A DNA stretch of 64,000 nt from Actinomadura nitritigenes (GTDB lineage: Bacteria; Actinomycetota; Actinomycetes; Streptosporangiales; Streptosporangiaceae), in contig NZ_JAGEOK010000021.1 in NCBI RefSeq assembly GCF_017573545.1, forward strand, positions 109,820 through 173,819, in the 5' to 3' direction. The notes beneath the pieces were generated by a model. The model had not been told where the DNA came from. It made no database searches and was given only the letters and a program-made list of their open reading frames with translations. Shown piece after piece: positions 16,108 to 24,604 of the stretch (position 1 is the first letter of the stretch; each line of letters opens with the position of its first letter). A program made the position numbers and the translations under genes.

Positions 16108-17673
16108 TCAGGACGGGGAGAACGCGTACAGCTTGTTGTTCTGCGCGCAGTCGTAGGTGCCGTCGGAGCAGAGCCCGAACCAGTATCCGGAGCCCCAGTA
16201 GACGGTCCCCGCGACGACGGCCGCGCCGCCGATCACGGCCCCGCCGCTGTCGAACCGCCACAGGACGCTGCCGTCGGCGGCGTTCAGCGCGAACATGGTG
16301 TCGGCCGCGCCGTTGATGCCGCCGGCGTAGACGACGCCGTTCGCCGCGCTGAGGAACCCGACGTCGAGCGTCCCGTACGGGTCGCCGACCTGCCAGAGGA
16401 TCTTGCCGGTGGCGGCGTCGAGCGCCGCCCACGACCCGCCGTTGACGGTGGTCTTCGTCCCGTCCGCGCCGACGATGTCGTACTCCTCGTGCTCGGCGTT
16501 GCCGATGCCGACGTAGATCCGCCTCCCGTCGGTCGCCGAGCCCCATTCCATGCCGCCGAGGTCGCTGCCGGGGCCGACCTGGGTGTGCCAGATCTCCTTT
16601 CCGGTCGCGGGGTCGAGCGCCCAGTAGATGCCGCTCTTCTGGCCGATGCCGAGGATGCTGCGCAGGTGCCCGCCGTCGGCGACCTGGTAGAGGTTCGGCG
16701 CGGACCCGAAGTCGAAGTCGGGGCCGCAGGTGTCGCAGTCCTCCGTCCCGACGTCGGCGGTCAGCGTCTTGAACGACCAGTCGACGGCGCCGGTCCGCAG
16801 GTCGAGGGCGACGACGGAGTCGGTGTAGTTGTCGTCCGGGCCCTGCTCGCAGTCCTGCTGCCCGGGGCGGGTGCAGACGCCGTCGGGCACCGTGTAGTTG
16901 TTGCCGGTCGTCACGAACAGCCGCCCGGTGGTGTTGTCGACGGCGAAGGAGCCGCCCCACACCGAGTTGCCGGTGTACCCGTCGGGCGCCATGTACCGCC
17001 GCCACCGGACGGCGCCGGTCACCGCGTCGAGCGCCACGACGCTGCCGCGGAACCGCACGGGGTGGCCGTCGCCGAACTCGACGCGGCTCGCCGTCCCGAC
17101 GTAGACGGTGTCGCCGTTCACGACCGGCGACGTCGTCACCATCGCGGCGGGGTCGGCGTCGATCAGCGTGCTCCAGCGCTTCGCGCCGGTGAGCCGGTCG
17201 GCGGCCATGACGCGGGCGCCGGCGTCGGACGGCACGCTGGACACGCCGTCGCCGAACACGATCTCCGTCCCGGCGACGGCCGGGCTCGTCCGGGACACGT
17301 CGCCGGACACGCCGCTGTAGTCGGACACCGGGCGCTGCCAGCGGACGGCACCGGTGAGCGCGTCCACCGCCGACAGCTTCCCGCCGTAGTCGGGCACGTA
17401 GACGGTTCCGAGCGACACCGTCGGCGTCGCGGCCACGTTGCCGGCCAGCGTCGCCGACCACCGCGGCTTGAGCCGCGAGGCGTTGCCGGGCGAGATGACC
17501 GTCTCGGTCGCCGCGTACCGGGTGTTGGCCACGTTCTGGCCCGCGACCGTCCAGCCGGCGACGTACGGGACCGCACCGGACGGCGCCGCCGACGCGGACG
17601 GGAGCGCGAGCAGCGCGGCGGCGAGGGCGGCGGCACCGGCCAGGGCCTTGCCGCGGATGCGTGCACGGGCCAT
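16108..17673 (-). CDS. Exported PQQ-type beta-propeller dehydrogenase-like protein
   Basis: A 521-residue exported protein with a signal peptide (about 1-29, ending SASA) and an eight-bladed quinoprotein-like propeller. Repeated blade motifs include LSAVDALTGAVRWQRP, VVALDAVTGAVRWRRY, VVALDLRTGAVDWSF, YWALDPATGKEIWHT and WAALDAATGKILWQV. The opening AGQNVANTRYAATETVISPGNASRLKPRW resembles polyvinyl-alcohol-dehydrogenase-like proteins, but no N-terminal cytochrome c (CxxCH) is present. A CDTCGPDFDFGSAPNLY motif is seen. Its ATG is three bases after the stop of the SURNod19-like gene, so they are one operon. PQQ use is likely but unproven. Confidence 0.85.
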   Translation of the reverse strand: MARARIRGKALAGAAALAAALLALPSASAAPSGAVPYVAGWTVAGQNVANTRYAATETVISPGNASRLKPRWSATLAGNVAATPTVSLGTVYVPDYGGKLSAVDALTGAVRWQRPVSDYSGVSGDVSRTSPAVAGTEIVFGDGVSSVPSDAGARVMAADRLTGAKRWSTLIDADPAAMVTTSPVVNGDTVYVGTASRVEFGDGHPVRFRGSVVALDAVTGAVRWRRYMAPDGYTGNSVWGGSFAVDNTTGRLFVTTGNNYTVPDGVCTRPGQQDCEQGPDDNYTDSVVALDLRTGAVDWSFKTLTADVGTEDCDTCGPDFDFGSAPNLYQVADGGHLRSILGIGQKSGIYWALDPATGKEIWHTQVGPGSDLGGMEWGSATDGRRIYVGIGNAEHEEYDIVGADGTKTTVNGGSWAALDAATGKILWQVGDPYGTLDVGFLSAANGVVYAGGINGAADTMFALNAADGSVLWRFDSGGAVIGGAAVVAGTVYWGSGYWFGLCSDGTYDCAQNNKLYAFSPS

Positions 17674-17676
17674 CGC

Positions 17677-18579
17677 TCAGCCCTCCGCGATGTAGGCGTG
17701 GACGATGCCCATCACGTCGTTCCTCGCGGCGGGCGAGTCGTAGTAGCTGGTGACGGTCAGCCGGTCGCCGAACCGGACCGTCGCGAGCGGGTCGCCGGAG
17801 CAGGTGCCCATCTTCACGATGGTCCGCATCCCGCCCATCGTGTCGTAGGTGGCGGGCGAGTCGCAGATCAGCGTGCCGGTCGAGTCGTCGGTCGCCTTCA
17901 CGTGGACGCCGCCGGCGTGCTGGTGGCCGTTGGCGAACACGACGCGGCCGGCGACCGTGGACGTCCAGCTCCAGGTGTGCGTGCTCGGCCCGGCCGGGAC
18001 GCTGTAGTCGGAGGTGAGGCAGCCGCCCGCGTCCAGCCACAGCGACCGCACCGGCGTGGTGGCCCCGGCGGCGGCGATGGTGTATGTGATGGAAATGTAG
18101 ACCGTCTTCGGTTCCGCCGAGTAATTCATCAGATCGGTCAGCATGGCCCAGCGGTCATAGCTTTTCACCGGCAGCCCGTAACCGTCCGGCATGGTCTTCT
18201 CGGTGCGCTCGTCGCCGGACGCCCAGATCCGGTCGCCGAGCGGGCTGAACGGGCAGACGGTGTCGTGCGCGGCCAGGTTCGAGATGACGAAGTGGTGCAG
18301 CATCGGGCCGCTGTTCATGTCGGCGGTGCTGCCGTCGGCGTACACCAGGTCCGGTTTCTCGCCGACGATGTCGCAGTTGGAGCAGGGTTTCGGCGCCGCC
18401 GACACCACGTTCGGCAGCTCGCCGGGACGGTCCATGGTGCCGCCCGGGATCGTCCACGGGCCGTACCTCACCGTCACCGTCTGCGTGGCCGGGGCGGCGG
18501 CCAGCGCATGCCCCGTCCCGGCGAGGGCCGCCATGAAAGCGACCATCGCCACGATCATCGTTCGGAGTCTTCGACGCAC
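17677..18579 (-). CDS. Exported SURNod19-like protein (PHM-like copper fold?)
   Basis: A 300-residue exported protein: signal peptide about 1-28, a CSNC motif at 66-69, His95-His96 in MLHHFVISN, His219-Gln-His221 in ANGHQHAGGVHV, and Met290 in NDVMGIVHAYIAEG. The order HH, HxH with GG, then VMG near the C-terminus matches plant stress up-regulated Nod19 proteins and parallels the CuA/CuB ligands of peptidylglycine monooxygenases. Copper binding is inference. GTG 18579 is chosen for GGGTGA five bases upstream; GTG 18588 is an alternative. It is translationally linked to the PQQ-type gene and divergent from an MFS symporter. Confidence 0.7.
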   Translation of the reverse strand: MRRRLRTMIVAMVAFMAALAGTGHALAAAPATQTVTVRYGPWTIPGGTMDRPGELPNVVSAAPKPCSNCDIVGEKPDLVYADGSTADMNSGPMLHHFVISNLAAHDTVCPFSPLGDRIWASGDERTEKTMPDGYGLPVKSYDRWAMLTDLMNYSAEPKTVYISITYTIAAAGATTPVRSLWLDAGGCLTSDYSVPAGPSTHTWSWTSTVAGRVVFANGHQHAGGVHVKATDDSTGTLICDSPATYDTMGGMRTIVKMGTCSGDPLATVRFGDRLTVTSYYDSPAARNDVMGIVHAYIAEG

Positions 18580-18843
18580 TTCGATCACCCCATTCTGGGC
18601 TCGGCGCGAATTCCACCCGGAATTGCGTGCGGCCCGAACGTACGGCCGCCTCCGCGTCCCGCCATCGGCGAAATCACCGGCCGCCCCGCCATTGCGCGGA
18701 CGCCCAGCGGGAGGCCCGCCGGAGGCTGCCGCCGCACACCGCGTGCCGCGCCGGCACGGCGAATGGAAGCCGATGACCTGCTGATTCACATGACTCCGTC
18801 AACTCGAAGTTTGATCAGGTGCCGTTCGGCAATCGGAGTCTCC

Positions 18844-20310
18844 GTGACAGAGCTACGCACGGAAAAGGGCGTCGTCGACACGCGGATCCCCGCGCGGCTG
18901 GACCGGCTGCCGTGGGCGCGCTGGCACTGGATGATCGTCATCGGGCTCGGCACCGTCTGGATCCTGGACGGCCTCGAGGTCACGATCGTCGGCAACCTCG
19001 CGCCCCAGCTCGCGAAGCCGGGCAGCGGCGTGGCCATCACCGCCGGCCAGGTGTCGGGGTTCGGCGCCGCGATCTACGTGACCGGCGCGTGCCTCGGCGC
19101 GCTGTTCTTCGGCTGGCTGACCGACCGGTTCGGCCGCAGGAAGCTCTTCATGATCACGCTGCTGGTGTACCTGGCGGGCACCGCGATGACCGCGCTGTCG
19201 TGGACGGCGTGGTGGTTCTTCCTGTGCCGGTTCATCACCGGGTTCGGCATCGGCGGCGAGTACGCGGCGATCAACTCGGCGATCGACGAGCTGATCCCGA
19301 GCAAGCACCGCGGCCGGATCGACATCGTCATCAACGGCAGCTACTGGCTCGGCGCCGCCGCGGGCGCGCTGCTCACCATCCCGATCCTCGGGCGGTTCGC
19401 GGTGGACGTGGGGTGGCGGCTGGCGTTCGCGCTCGGGGTCGTCCTCGGGCTGGTGGTGCTGCTCGTCCGGCGGCACGTCCCGGAGAGCCCGCGCTGGCTG
19501 ATCATCCACGGCCGGACGCGGCAGGCGGAGCAGCTGGTCGGCGACGTGGAGGAGACGGTCCGCGACGAGACCGGCGGCCGCCTGCCGGAGCCCGGCGCGT
19601 CGATCCGCATCCACCAGCGCAGGAGCCTCGGGTTCGGGCTCATCGCGAGGACGCTGTGGCGGCGGTACCCGAAGCGGACGATCCTCGGGTTCGCGCTGTT
19701 CATCGGGCAGGCGTTCCTCTACAACGCGATCACCTTCGGGTTCGCGGACATCCTGAGCACGTTCTTCCGCATCGACACCGACACCGGCTACTTCTACGCG
19801 GTCATCGCGGCCGGGAACTTCCTCGGCCCGCTCCTGCTGGCGCCGCTGTTCGACAGCTGGGGCCGCAAGCCGATGATCAGCGGCACGTACGTGCTGTCGG
19901 GCGCCCTCCTGCTCGTCACCGCGTACCTGTTCGACCAGGGGCACCTGACCGCGACGACGCTGACGGCCTGCTGGTGCGCGGTCCTGTTCTTCGCGTCCGC
20001 CGGAGCCAGCTCGGCGTACCTGACGGTCAGCGAGGTCTTCCCGATGGAGACGCGCGCGCTGGCCATCGCGTTCTTCTACGCGATCGGCACCGCGGCGGGC
20101 GGGATCTCCGGGCCGCTCCTGTTCGCCAAGCTCGTCGGGACGGGCGTGCCCCGCGACACCGCGATCGCGTTCGCCGTCGGCGCCGTCCTGATGATCGCGG
20201 CCGGGCTGGTGGAGGCGGTCCTCGGCGTCAAGGCCGAGCGCAAGGGCCTGGAGGACATCGCGCAGCCCCTCACCGCGCAGGAGCCCGCGGAACCCCTCAC
20301 CGCGCAGTAG
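18844..20310 (+). CDS. MFS transporter, sugar/metabolite:H+ symporter type
   Basis: A 488-residue MFS protein of the sugar-porter/aromatic-acid symporter type with 12 hydrophobic segments. Signatures are DGLEVTIVG in helix 1, GWLTDRFGRRKLF after helix 2, RFITGFGIGGEYAAINSAIDE, VPESPRWLI after helix 6, and EVFPMETRALAIA. GTG at 18844 has GGAG upstream. A 15-bp direct repeat at 20266-20280 and 20293-20307 encodes the duplicated PLTAQ tail. It is divergent from the SURNod19/PQQ operon, so it could import their product or substrate (inference). A long palindrome follows. Confidence 0.88.
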   Translation: MTELRTEKGVVDTRIPARLDRLPWARWHWMIVIGLGTVWILDGLEVTIVGNLAPQLAKPGSGVAITAGQVSGFGAAIYVTGACLGALFFGWLTDRFGRRKLFMITLLVYLAGTAMTALSWTAWWFFLCRFITGFGIGGEYAAINSAIDELIPSKHRGRIDIVINGSYWLGAAAGALLTIPILGRFAVDVGWRLAFALGVVLGLVVLLVRRHVPESPRWLIIHGRTRQAEQLVGDVEETVRDETGGRLPEPGASIRIHQRRSLGFGLIARTLWRRYPKRTILGFALFIGQAFLYNAITFGFADILSTFFRIDTDTGYFYAVIAAGNFLGPLLLAPLFDSWGRKPMISGTYVLSGALLLVTAYLFDQGHLTATTLTACWCAVLFFASAGASSAYLTVSEVFPMETRALAIAFFYAIGTAAGGISGPLLFAKLVGTGVPRDTAIAFAVGAVLMIAAGLVEAVLGVKAERKGLEDIAQPLTAQEPAEPLTAQ

Positions 20311-20313
20311 CGG

Positions 20314-20367
20314 GCGCTTCTCGACACGCCCGCCGAAGAATTCTTCGGCAGGCGTGTCGAGAAGCGC
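20314..20367. terminator. 54-bp near-perfect palindrome (terminator?)
   Basis: Two 27-base arms meet without a spacer at AATT (20339-20342) and pair at 26 of 27 positions; the only mismatch is C20331 against A20350. It directly follows the MFS stop codon. As RNA it would form an exceptionally long hairpin, so a terminator is the simplest reading. There is no T tract. Confidence 0.6.
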
Positions 20368-20433
20368 GCGCGGGCACCGACCAACGGGTGAGAGGCGCCG
20401 CAAGGGGTGCCGAGCACCGAGGGAGACGGTCCC

Positions 20434-21036
20434 ATGAGCATGGTCACCTGCGACATCGCGATGTCGGTGGACGGCTACGTCGCCGGCCCGAACCAGAGCC
20501 TGGAGAACCCGATCGGCGAGGGCGCCGAGGACCGGCTGCACCGCTGGATGTTCGAGCAGCCCGAGGCCAACGCCGAGGAGCTGGAGGCGATCACCGCCGC
20601 GGGCGCGTTCATCATGGGCCGCAACATGTTCGGCCCCGACCGCGGCGACTGGGACCTCGACTGGACCGGCTGGTGGGGCGACGAGCCCCCGTACCACGCG
20701 CCTGTGTACGTCCTCGCCCACCGCCCGCGCGGACCCGTCGAGATGCGGGGCGGCACGACGTTCCACTTCGTCACCGACGGCATCGAGTCCGCCCTGGCGC
20801 GGGCGCGCGAGGCGGCGGGCGACGCGGACGTCGCGGTCGCCGGCGGCGCCTCGACCGTGAACCAGTACCTCGCCGCCGGGCTGATCGACGAGCTGCGCCT
20901 GCATGTCGCCCCGGTCGTCCTCGGCGCCGGCGAGCGGCTGTTCACCGGCGTCGGCTCCCTGGATCTGGAGCCCGCCGGCGTGCGGCACACCGGCATGGTC
21001 ACGCACCTCACCTACCGTCCCCGCCCGGCTCGCTGA
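20434..21036 (+). CDS. RibD C-terminal/dihydrofolate reductase-like protein
   Basis: A 200-residue protein of the RibD C-terminal reductase fold: VTCDIAMSVDGYVAGPNQS at the start, FIMGRNMFG in the middle, and DVAVAGGASTVNQYLAAGLIDELRLHVAPVVLGAGERLF near the end. This family binds NADPH; actinomycete members are stand-alone reductases of unknown substrate, often annotated dihydrofolate reductase family. GGGAGA precedes the ATG. It stands alone, convergent with a TetR gene. Confidence 0.88.
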   Translation: MSMVTCDIAMSVDGYVAGPNQSLENPIGEGAEDRLHRWMFEQPEANAEELEAITAAGAFIMGRNMFGPDRGDWDLDWTGWWGDEPPYHAPVYVLAHRPRGPVEMRGGTTFHFVTDGIESALARAREAAGDADVAVAGGASTVNQYLAAGLIDELRLHVAPVVLGAGERLFTGVGSLDLEPAGVRHTGMVTHLTYRPRPAR

Positions 21037-21044
21037 CCCGCCGG

Positions 21045-21656
21045 TCAGGGGTGGAGGGCGGCCAGTTCGGCGGCGAAGCCCCGGATGAGGGCGGCCAGGC
21101 CGGCCTCGAAGGCCAGGTCGCGGTGGCCGGGCGGGGCGTGCAGCATCGGTTCGAGCCCGGCCGGGACGTCCTCGCCGGGGAGGGGGCCGCCGGGCGGGTC
21201 GTCGAGGACGAGGACGGAGCCGAGCAGGAAGTACTCGACCGCGTGCACCAGCGGCAGGAGCCGCTCCTCGGGCCAGCCGGCCCGGCGCAGGACGGTGAAC
21301 GCGCCGGCGTAGGCGCGCAGCGCCGCCCGCGACCGGACGGGCCGCGCGGCCAGCAGCGGGACGGCGCGCGGGTGCGCGGCGAAGGCGGCGCGGTAGGAGC
21401 GGGCCCAGCCGTCCACCGCCGCCGTCCACGGCGTGATGGTCGGGTCGAGCGTCATCTCGCCGACGATCAGTTCGCGGATGCCGTCGACGACCTCGTCGCG
21501 GCCGGAGATGTGGTTGTAGAGCGACGGGCCCTTGACGCCCAGCGCGGCGGCGACGCGGTTGACCGACAGGGCGTCGGCGCCGTGCTCGTCGACCAGCGCG
21601 AGCGCGGCCCGCATGATCGCCTCGCGGGTCACCAGCCGGCGCGGCGGCCTGCCCAT
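21045..21656 (-). CDS. TetR-family regulator (TetR/TtgR C-terminal type)
   Basis: A 203-residue regulator with a helix-turn-helix at about 10-55 (REAIMRAALALVDEHGADALSVNRVAAALGVKGPSLYNHISGRDEVV) and a Tet-repressor-like C-terminal domain. ATG at 21656 begins with the usual short basic leader (GRPPRRL). It is divergent from an amidase gene, and a perfect 8-bp inverted repeat covers the amidase promoter region, so it very likely represses the amidase and itself. Confidence 0.88.
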   Translation of the reverse strand: MGRPPRRLVTREAIMRAALALVDEHGADALSVNRVAAALGVKGPSLYNHISGRDEVVDGIRELIVGEMTLDPTITPWTAAVDGWARSYRAAFAAHPRAVPLLAARPVRSRAALRAYAGAFTVLRRAGWPEERLLPLVHAVEYFLLGSVLVLDDPPGGPLPGEDVPAGLEPMLHAPPGHRDLAFEAGLAALIRGFAAELAALHP

Positions 21657-21730
21657 GCGCCTCTCCCCCGATCCGCCCCGAGTCCGCCTCTCGACGGCGG
21701 ACGGCGGCCAGTGTAATGTCCCCCCGACGC

Positions 21731-21753
21731 TAAAACTATGACTTCTAGTTTTA
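21731..21753. promoter_or_regulatory. TetR operator upstream of amidase
   Basis: TAAAACTA-N7-TAGTTTTA, a perfect 8-bp dyad just before the amidase ribosome site (GGAGGGG at 21755-21761). It is strikingly AT-rich for this genome, as expected for a binding site of the divergent TetR regulator. Confidence 0.75.
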
Positions 21754-21765
21754 CGGAGGGGTGCC

Positions 21766-23247
21766 GTGGAGTACGCCGAGTACCGCGCCCGCGACGCGGT
21801 CGGGCTGGCCGCGCTCGTCACCGCCGGCGAGACGACCCCGGCCGAGCTCCTGGACGCCGCGATCGCGCGCGCCGAGGCCGTCGACCCTCGGATCAACGCG
21901 ATCGTCCGGCCCATGCACGACCTCGCGCGGACCCGCGCCGCCGAGCCGCTGACCGGACCGTTCGCCGGGGTGCCGTTCCTCCTCAAGGACCTGTCGCAGG
22001 ACTACGCCGGGCTGCCCACCGGCAGCGGCAACCGGGCGCTCCGCGACGTCCCCGCCGCCGAGCACGCCGAGGTCGTCCGCCGGTGGCTGGACGCGGGGCT
22101 CGTCGTGTTCGGCAAGACCAACACCCCCGAGTTCGGTGCCAAGGGGATCACCGAACCCGAGGTGAACGGCCCCACCCGCAACCCGTGGGACCTCGCCCGC
22201 ACCCCCGGCGGGTCGTCCGGCGGGTCCGCCGCCGCGGTCGCCGCCGGGATCGTCCCGGTCGCGGGCGCCAACGACGGCGGCGGCTCGATCCGCATCCCGG
22301 CGGCCTGCTGCGGGCTGTTCGGCCTCAAGCCCGGCCGCGGCCTCGTCCCCGCCGGGCCGTCGTACGCCGAGCACCTGCACGGCGCGGCCGTCGACGGCGT
22401 CGTCTCCCGGACCGTCCGCGACAGCGCCGCGATGCTCGACGTGCTCACCGCGGCCCCCGACCCCGGCGGCCCCTACCTGCCCACCAAGCCCGACCTGCCC
22501 TACGCGGAGCTGGCGCGGCGCCCGCCCGAGCGGCTGCGCATCGGCTTCGCCACCGAGTCGCCGCTCGGCACCGAGGTCGACCCGCAGGCCGTCGCCGCCG
22601 TCGAGGACGCGGCCCGGCTCCTGGAGGGCCTCGGCCACGACGTCGAGCCCGCGGCGACCGGCATCGACGAGCGGCGCCTCGCGTTCGACTTCCTGGCGAT
22701 GTGGTCGACGCAGCTCGCGTACACGGTCGACGAGATCCGCCGCGCGACCGGCGCGTCCCGCACGGCGTTCGAGCTGGACACCCATCTCGTCGCGGCCGCC
22801 GGACGCGTCCGGTCCGCGCCCGCCTACTTCGCCGCCCACGAGCGCTGGAACACCTACGGCCGGCAGCTCGCGGCGTTCCACTCCCGCTACGACCTGCTGC
22901 TCACCCCGACCCTCGCCAGGCCGCCGATCCGCATCGGCGAGCTCGACACGCCCGCCCCGCTGCGCGCCGTCGGCCGGGCCGCGCTCGCGCTCGGCCTCGC
23001 CGGGCCGCTGACCCGGACGAAGCAGTGGCGGGACGCCGTCATCGCCAACCTCGCGCCGGTCCCCTACACGCAGCTCGCCAACATCACCGGGCGCCCGGCG
23101 ATGAGCGTCCCGACCTACCGGACGCCCGGCGGCCTGCCGCTCGGCGTGCAGTTCGTCGGCCCCCTCGGCGGCGAGGGCGTGCTGCTCGCGCTGGCCGCCC
23201 AGCTGGAGGCCGAGCGCCCCTGGTCCCACCTGGAACCGCCGCTCTGA
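21766..23247 (+). CDS. Amidase signature family hydrolase
   Basis: A 493-residue amidase-signature enzyme with the Ser-Ser-Lys triad visible: Lys74 in PFLLKDLSQD, cis-Ser150 in GGSSGGSAAA, and nucleophile Ser174 in GANDGGGSIRIPA. It hydrolyses an amide or ester bond; the substrate could be an aryl amide or cyclic-dimer-like compound but cannot be set from sequence. GTG at 21766 has GGAGGGG upstream. A TetR gene lies divergently, with an operator-like dyad between them. Confidence 0.92.
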   Translation: MEYAEYRARDAVGLAALVTAGETTPAELLDAAIARAEAVDPRINAIVRPMHDLARTRAAEPLTGPFAGVPFLLKDLSQDYAGLPTGSGNRALRDVPAAEHAEVVRRWLDAGLVVFGKTNTPEFGAKGITEPEVNGPTRNPWDLARTPGGSSGGSAAAVAAGIVPVAGANDGGGSIRIPAACCGLFGLKPGRGLVPAGPSYAEHLHGAAVDGVVSRTVRDSAAMLDVLTAAPDPGGPYLPTKPDLPYAELARRPPERLRIGFATESPLGTEVDPQAVAAVEDAARLLEGLGHDVEPAATGIDERRLAFDFLAMWSTQLAYTVDEIRRATGASRTAFELDTHLVAAAGRVRSAPAYFAAHERWNTYGRQLAAFHSRYDLLLTPTLARPPIRIGELDTPAPLRAVGRAALALGLAGPLTRTKQWRDAVIANLAPVPYTQLANITGRPAMSVPTYRTPGGLPLGVQFVGPLGGEGVLLALAAQLEAERPWSHLEPPL

Positions 23248-23323
23248 CGGATGGCGGGATCTTAACGGTGATCGGCGGTCCCGCCGCTTCCGCGGCGCGG
23301 GCGCCGGATCCGATGCTGTGCGC

Positions 23324-24592
23324 ATGTCGAACGACGTCCGCGCGCGGGACGGCCGCCGCGCCTGGCGGGACTTCCGGCTGCTGTGGAGCGGCCAGAGCGT
23401 CAGCCTGATCGGCGACCAGGTCTTCCTCCTCGCGCTGCCGCTCACCGCGCTCCAGGAACTGCACGCCGGCACGATGCGGATCGCCCTCGTCGCCGCGCTC
23501 GGGAAGCTGCCGTTCCTGCTGATCGGGCTGCCCGCCGGGGTCTGGGTCGCGCGGCTCGGCATGCGCCGCTCCATGCTCGGCGCGGACCTCGTGCGGGCCC
23601 TCGCCGTCCTGTCGCTGCCGGCCGCCGCGTGGGCGGGTGCGCTGACACTGCCGCACCTGATGCTCGCCGCCCTGGTCACCGGCGTCGGCATGGTGTTCTT
23701 CCAGGTCGCCTACCAGTCGTACACGCCCACGCTGATCACCGACGACGGGCGGCTGCACGCGGCGAACACCCGGCTGTCGCTCTCGGAGTCGACCGCGCTG
23801 CTCGCCGGTCCCGGCATCGCCGGGGCGGTCGTCACCGCCCTCGGCGCGGTGCGGGCGCTGCTCACCGACGCGTCCAGCTACGCCGTCAGCGTCGCGACGC
23901 TCGCGCTGATCCGGCACCGCGAGCCGCCGCGCGAGCCCGCCGGCGAGGCGCGCCCGCTCCTGCGGGACGTCGGCGACGGGCTGCGGTTCGTGGCCCGGCA
24001 CCCCGTCCTGCGGCCGATCATGGTGTGCGGCGCGCTCTACAACCTGGGCGTCGCCATGTACGACTCGCTCATCGCGGTGTTCGCCGTCCGGCACCTCGGC
24101 CTGCACGCGTGGGCGCTCGGCGCGGCCCTCGCCCTCGGCGGCGCCGGGTTCCCGCTGGGCAGCCTCATCGCCCGGCGCGTGTCGGACCGCGCGGGCATCG
24201 GGCCGTCCCTGGCGCTCGCCGGCGTCCCTTCCGTGCTCGGCCTCGCCCTGGGCGCGGCGGCGTCGGGGCCGTGGCCCGCCGCCGTGCTCGCGGCGGGCAC
24301 CTTCGTCAACGGCGTCGGGCAGGGCGTGTTCGCCGTCAACGCCATCACCATCCGGCATCTCGCCACGCCCCCGGAGCTCGCCACCCGCGCGACGGCCGTC
24401 CACCGCTTCCTCACCTGGGGCGCGCTGCCCGTCGGCTCGGTGATCGCCGGGGCCGTCGGGTCCGCGTTCGGCCTGCGGACGGCGATGGTGACCGCCGCCG
24501 CGACGTCCGCCCTGTGCCTGATCCCGCTGCGGTCCCGCCCGCTGCTCCGCACGCGGCGGCTGCGGCGTTCCGCCGTCCCGCAGACGGCGTGA
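23324..24592 (+). CDS. MFS transporter (enterobactin-exporter/MFS_3-like)
   Basis: A 422-residue MFS protein with 12 predicted helices. The start WRDFRLLWSGQSVSLIGDQVFLLALPLTALQELHAG and TPTLITDDGRLHAANTRLSLSESTALLAGPGIAG are hallmarks of the MFS_3 drug/siderophore exporter group common in actinomycetes. The ATG at 23324 is six bases after GATGCT, so leaderless expression is possible; GTG 23318 is an alternative. Its stop is 12 bases from the convergent S9 peptidase stop. Confidence 0.85.
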   Translation: MSNDVRARDGRRAWRDFRLLWSGQSVSLIGDQVFLLALPLTALQELHAGTMRIALVAALGKLPFLLIGLPAGVWVARLGMRRSMLGADLVRALAVLSLPAAAWAGALTLPHLMLAALVTGVGMVFFQVAYQSYTPTLITDDGRLHAANTRLSLSESTALLAGPGIAGAVVTALGAVRALLTDASSYAVSVATLALIRHREPPREPAGEARPLLRDVGDGLRFVARHPVLRPIMVCGALYNLGVAMYDSLIAVFAVRHLGLHAWALGAALALGGAGFPLGSLIARRVSDRAGIGPSLALAGVPSVLGLALGAAASGPWPAAVLAAGTFVNGVGQGVFAVNAITIRHLATPPELATRATAVHRFLTWGALPVGSVIAGAVGSAFGLRTAMVTAAATSALCLIPLRSRPLLRTRRLRRSAVPQTA

Positions 24593-24604
24593 CCCGGCCG
24601 CGGA

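Noticed and set aside
16030..20310. Very long open frame on the plus strand (over 1,400 codons) crossing several genes
   Set aside because: Only its last third matches a real protein (the MFS symporter). The rest is antisense to the PQQ-type and SURNod19-like genes and translates to low-complexity Arg/Gly/Ala sequence, a GC-bias artefact.
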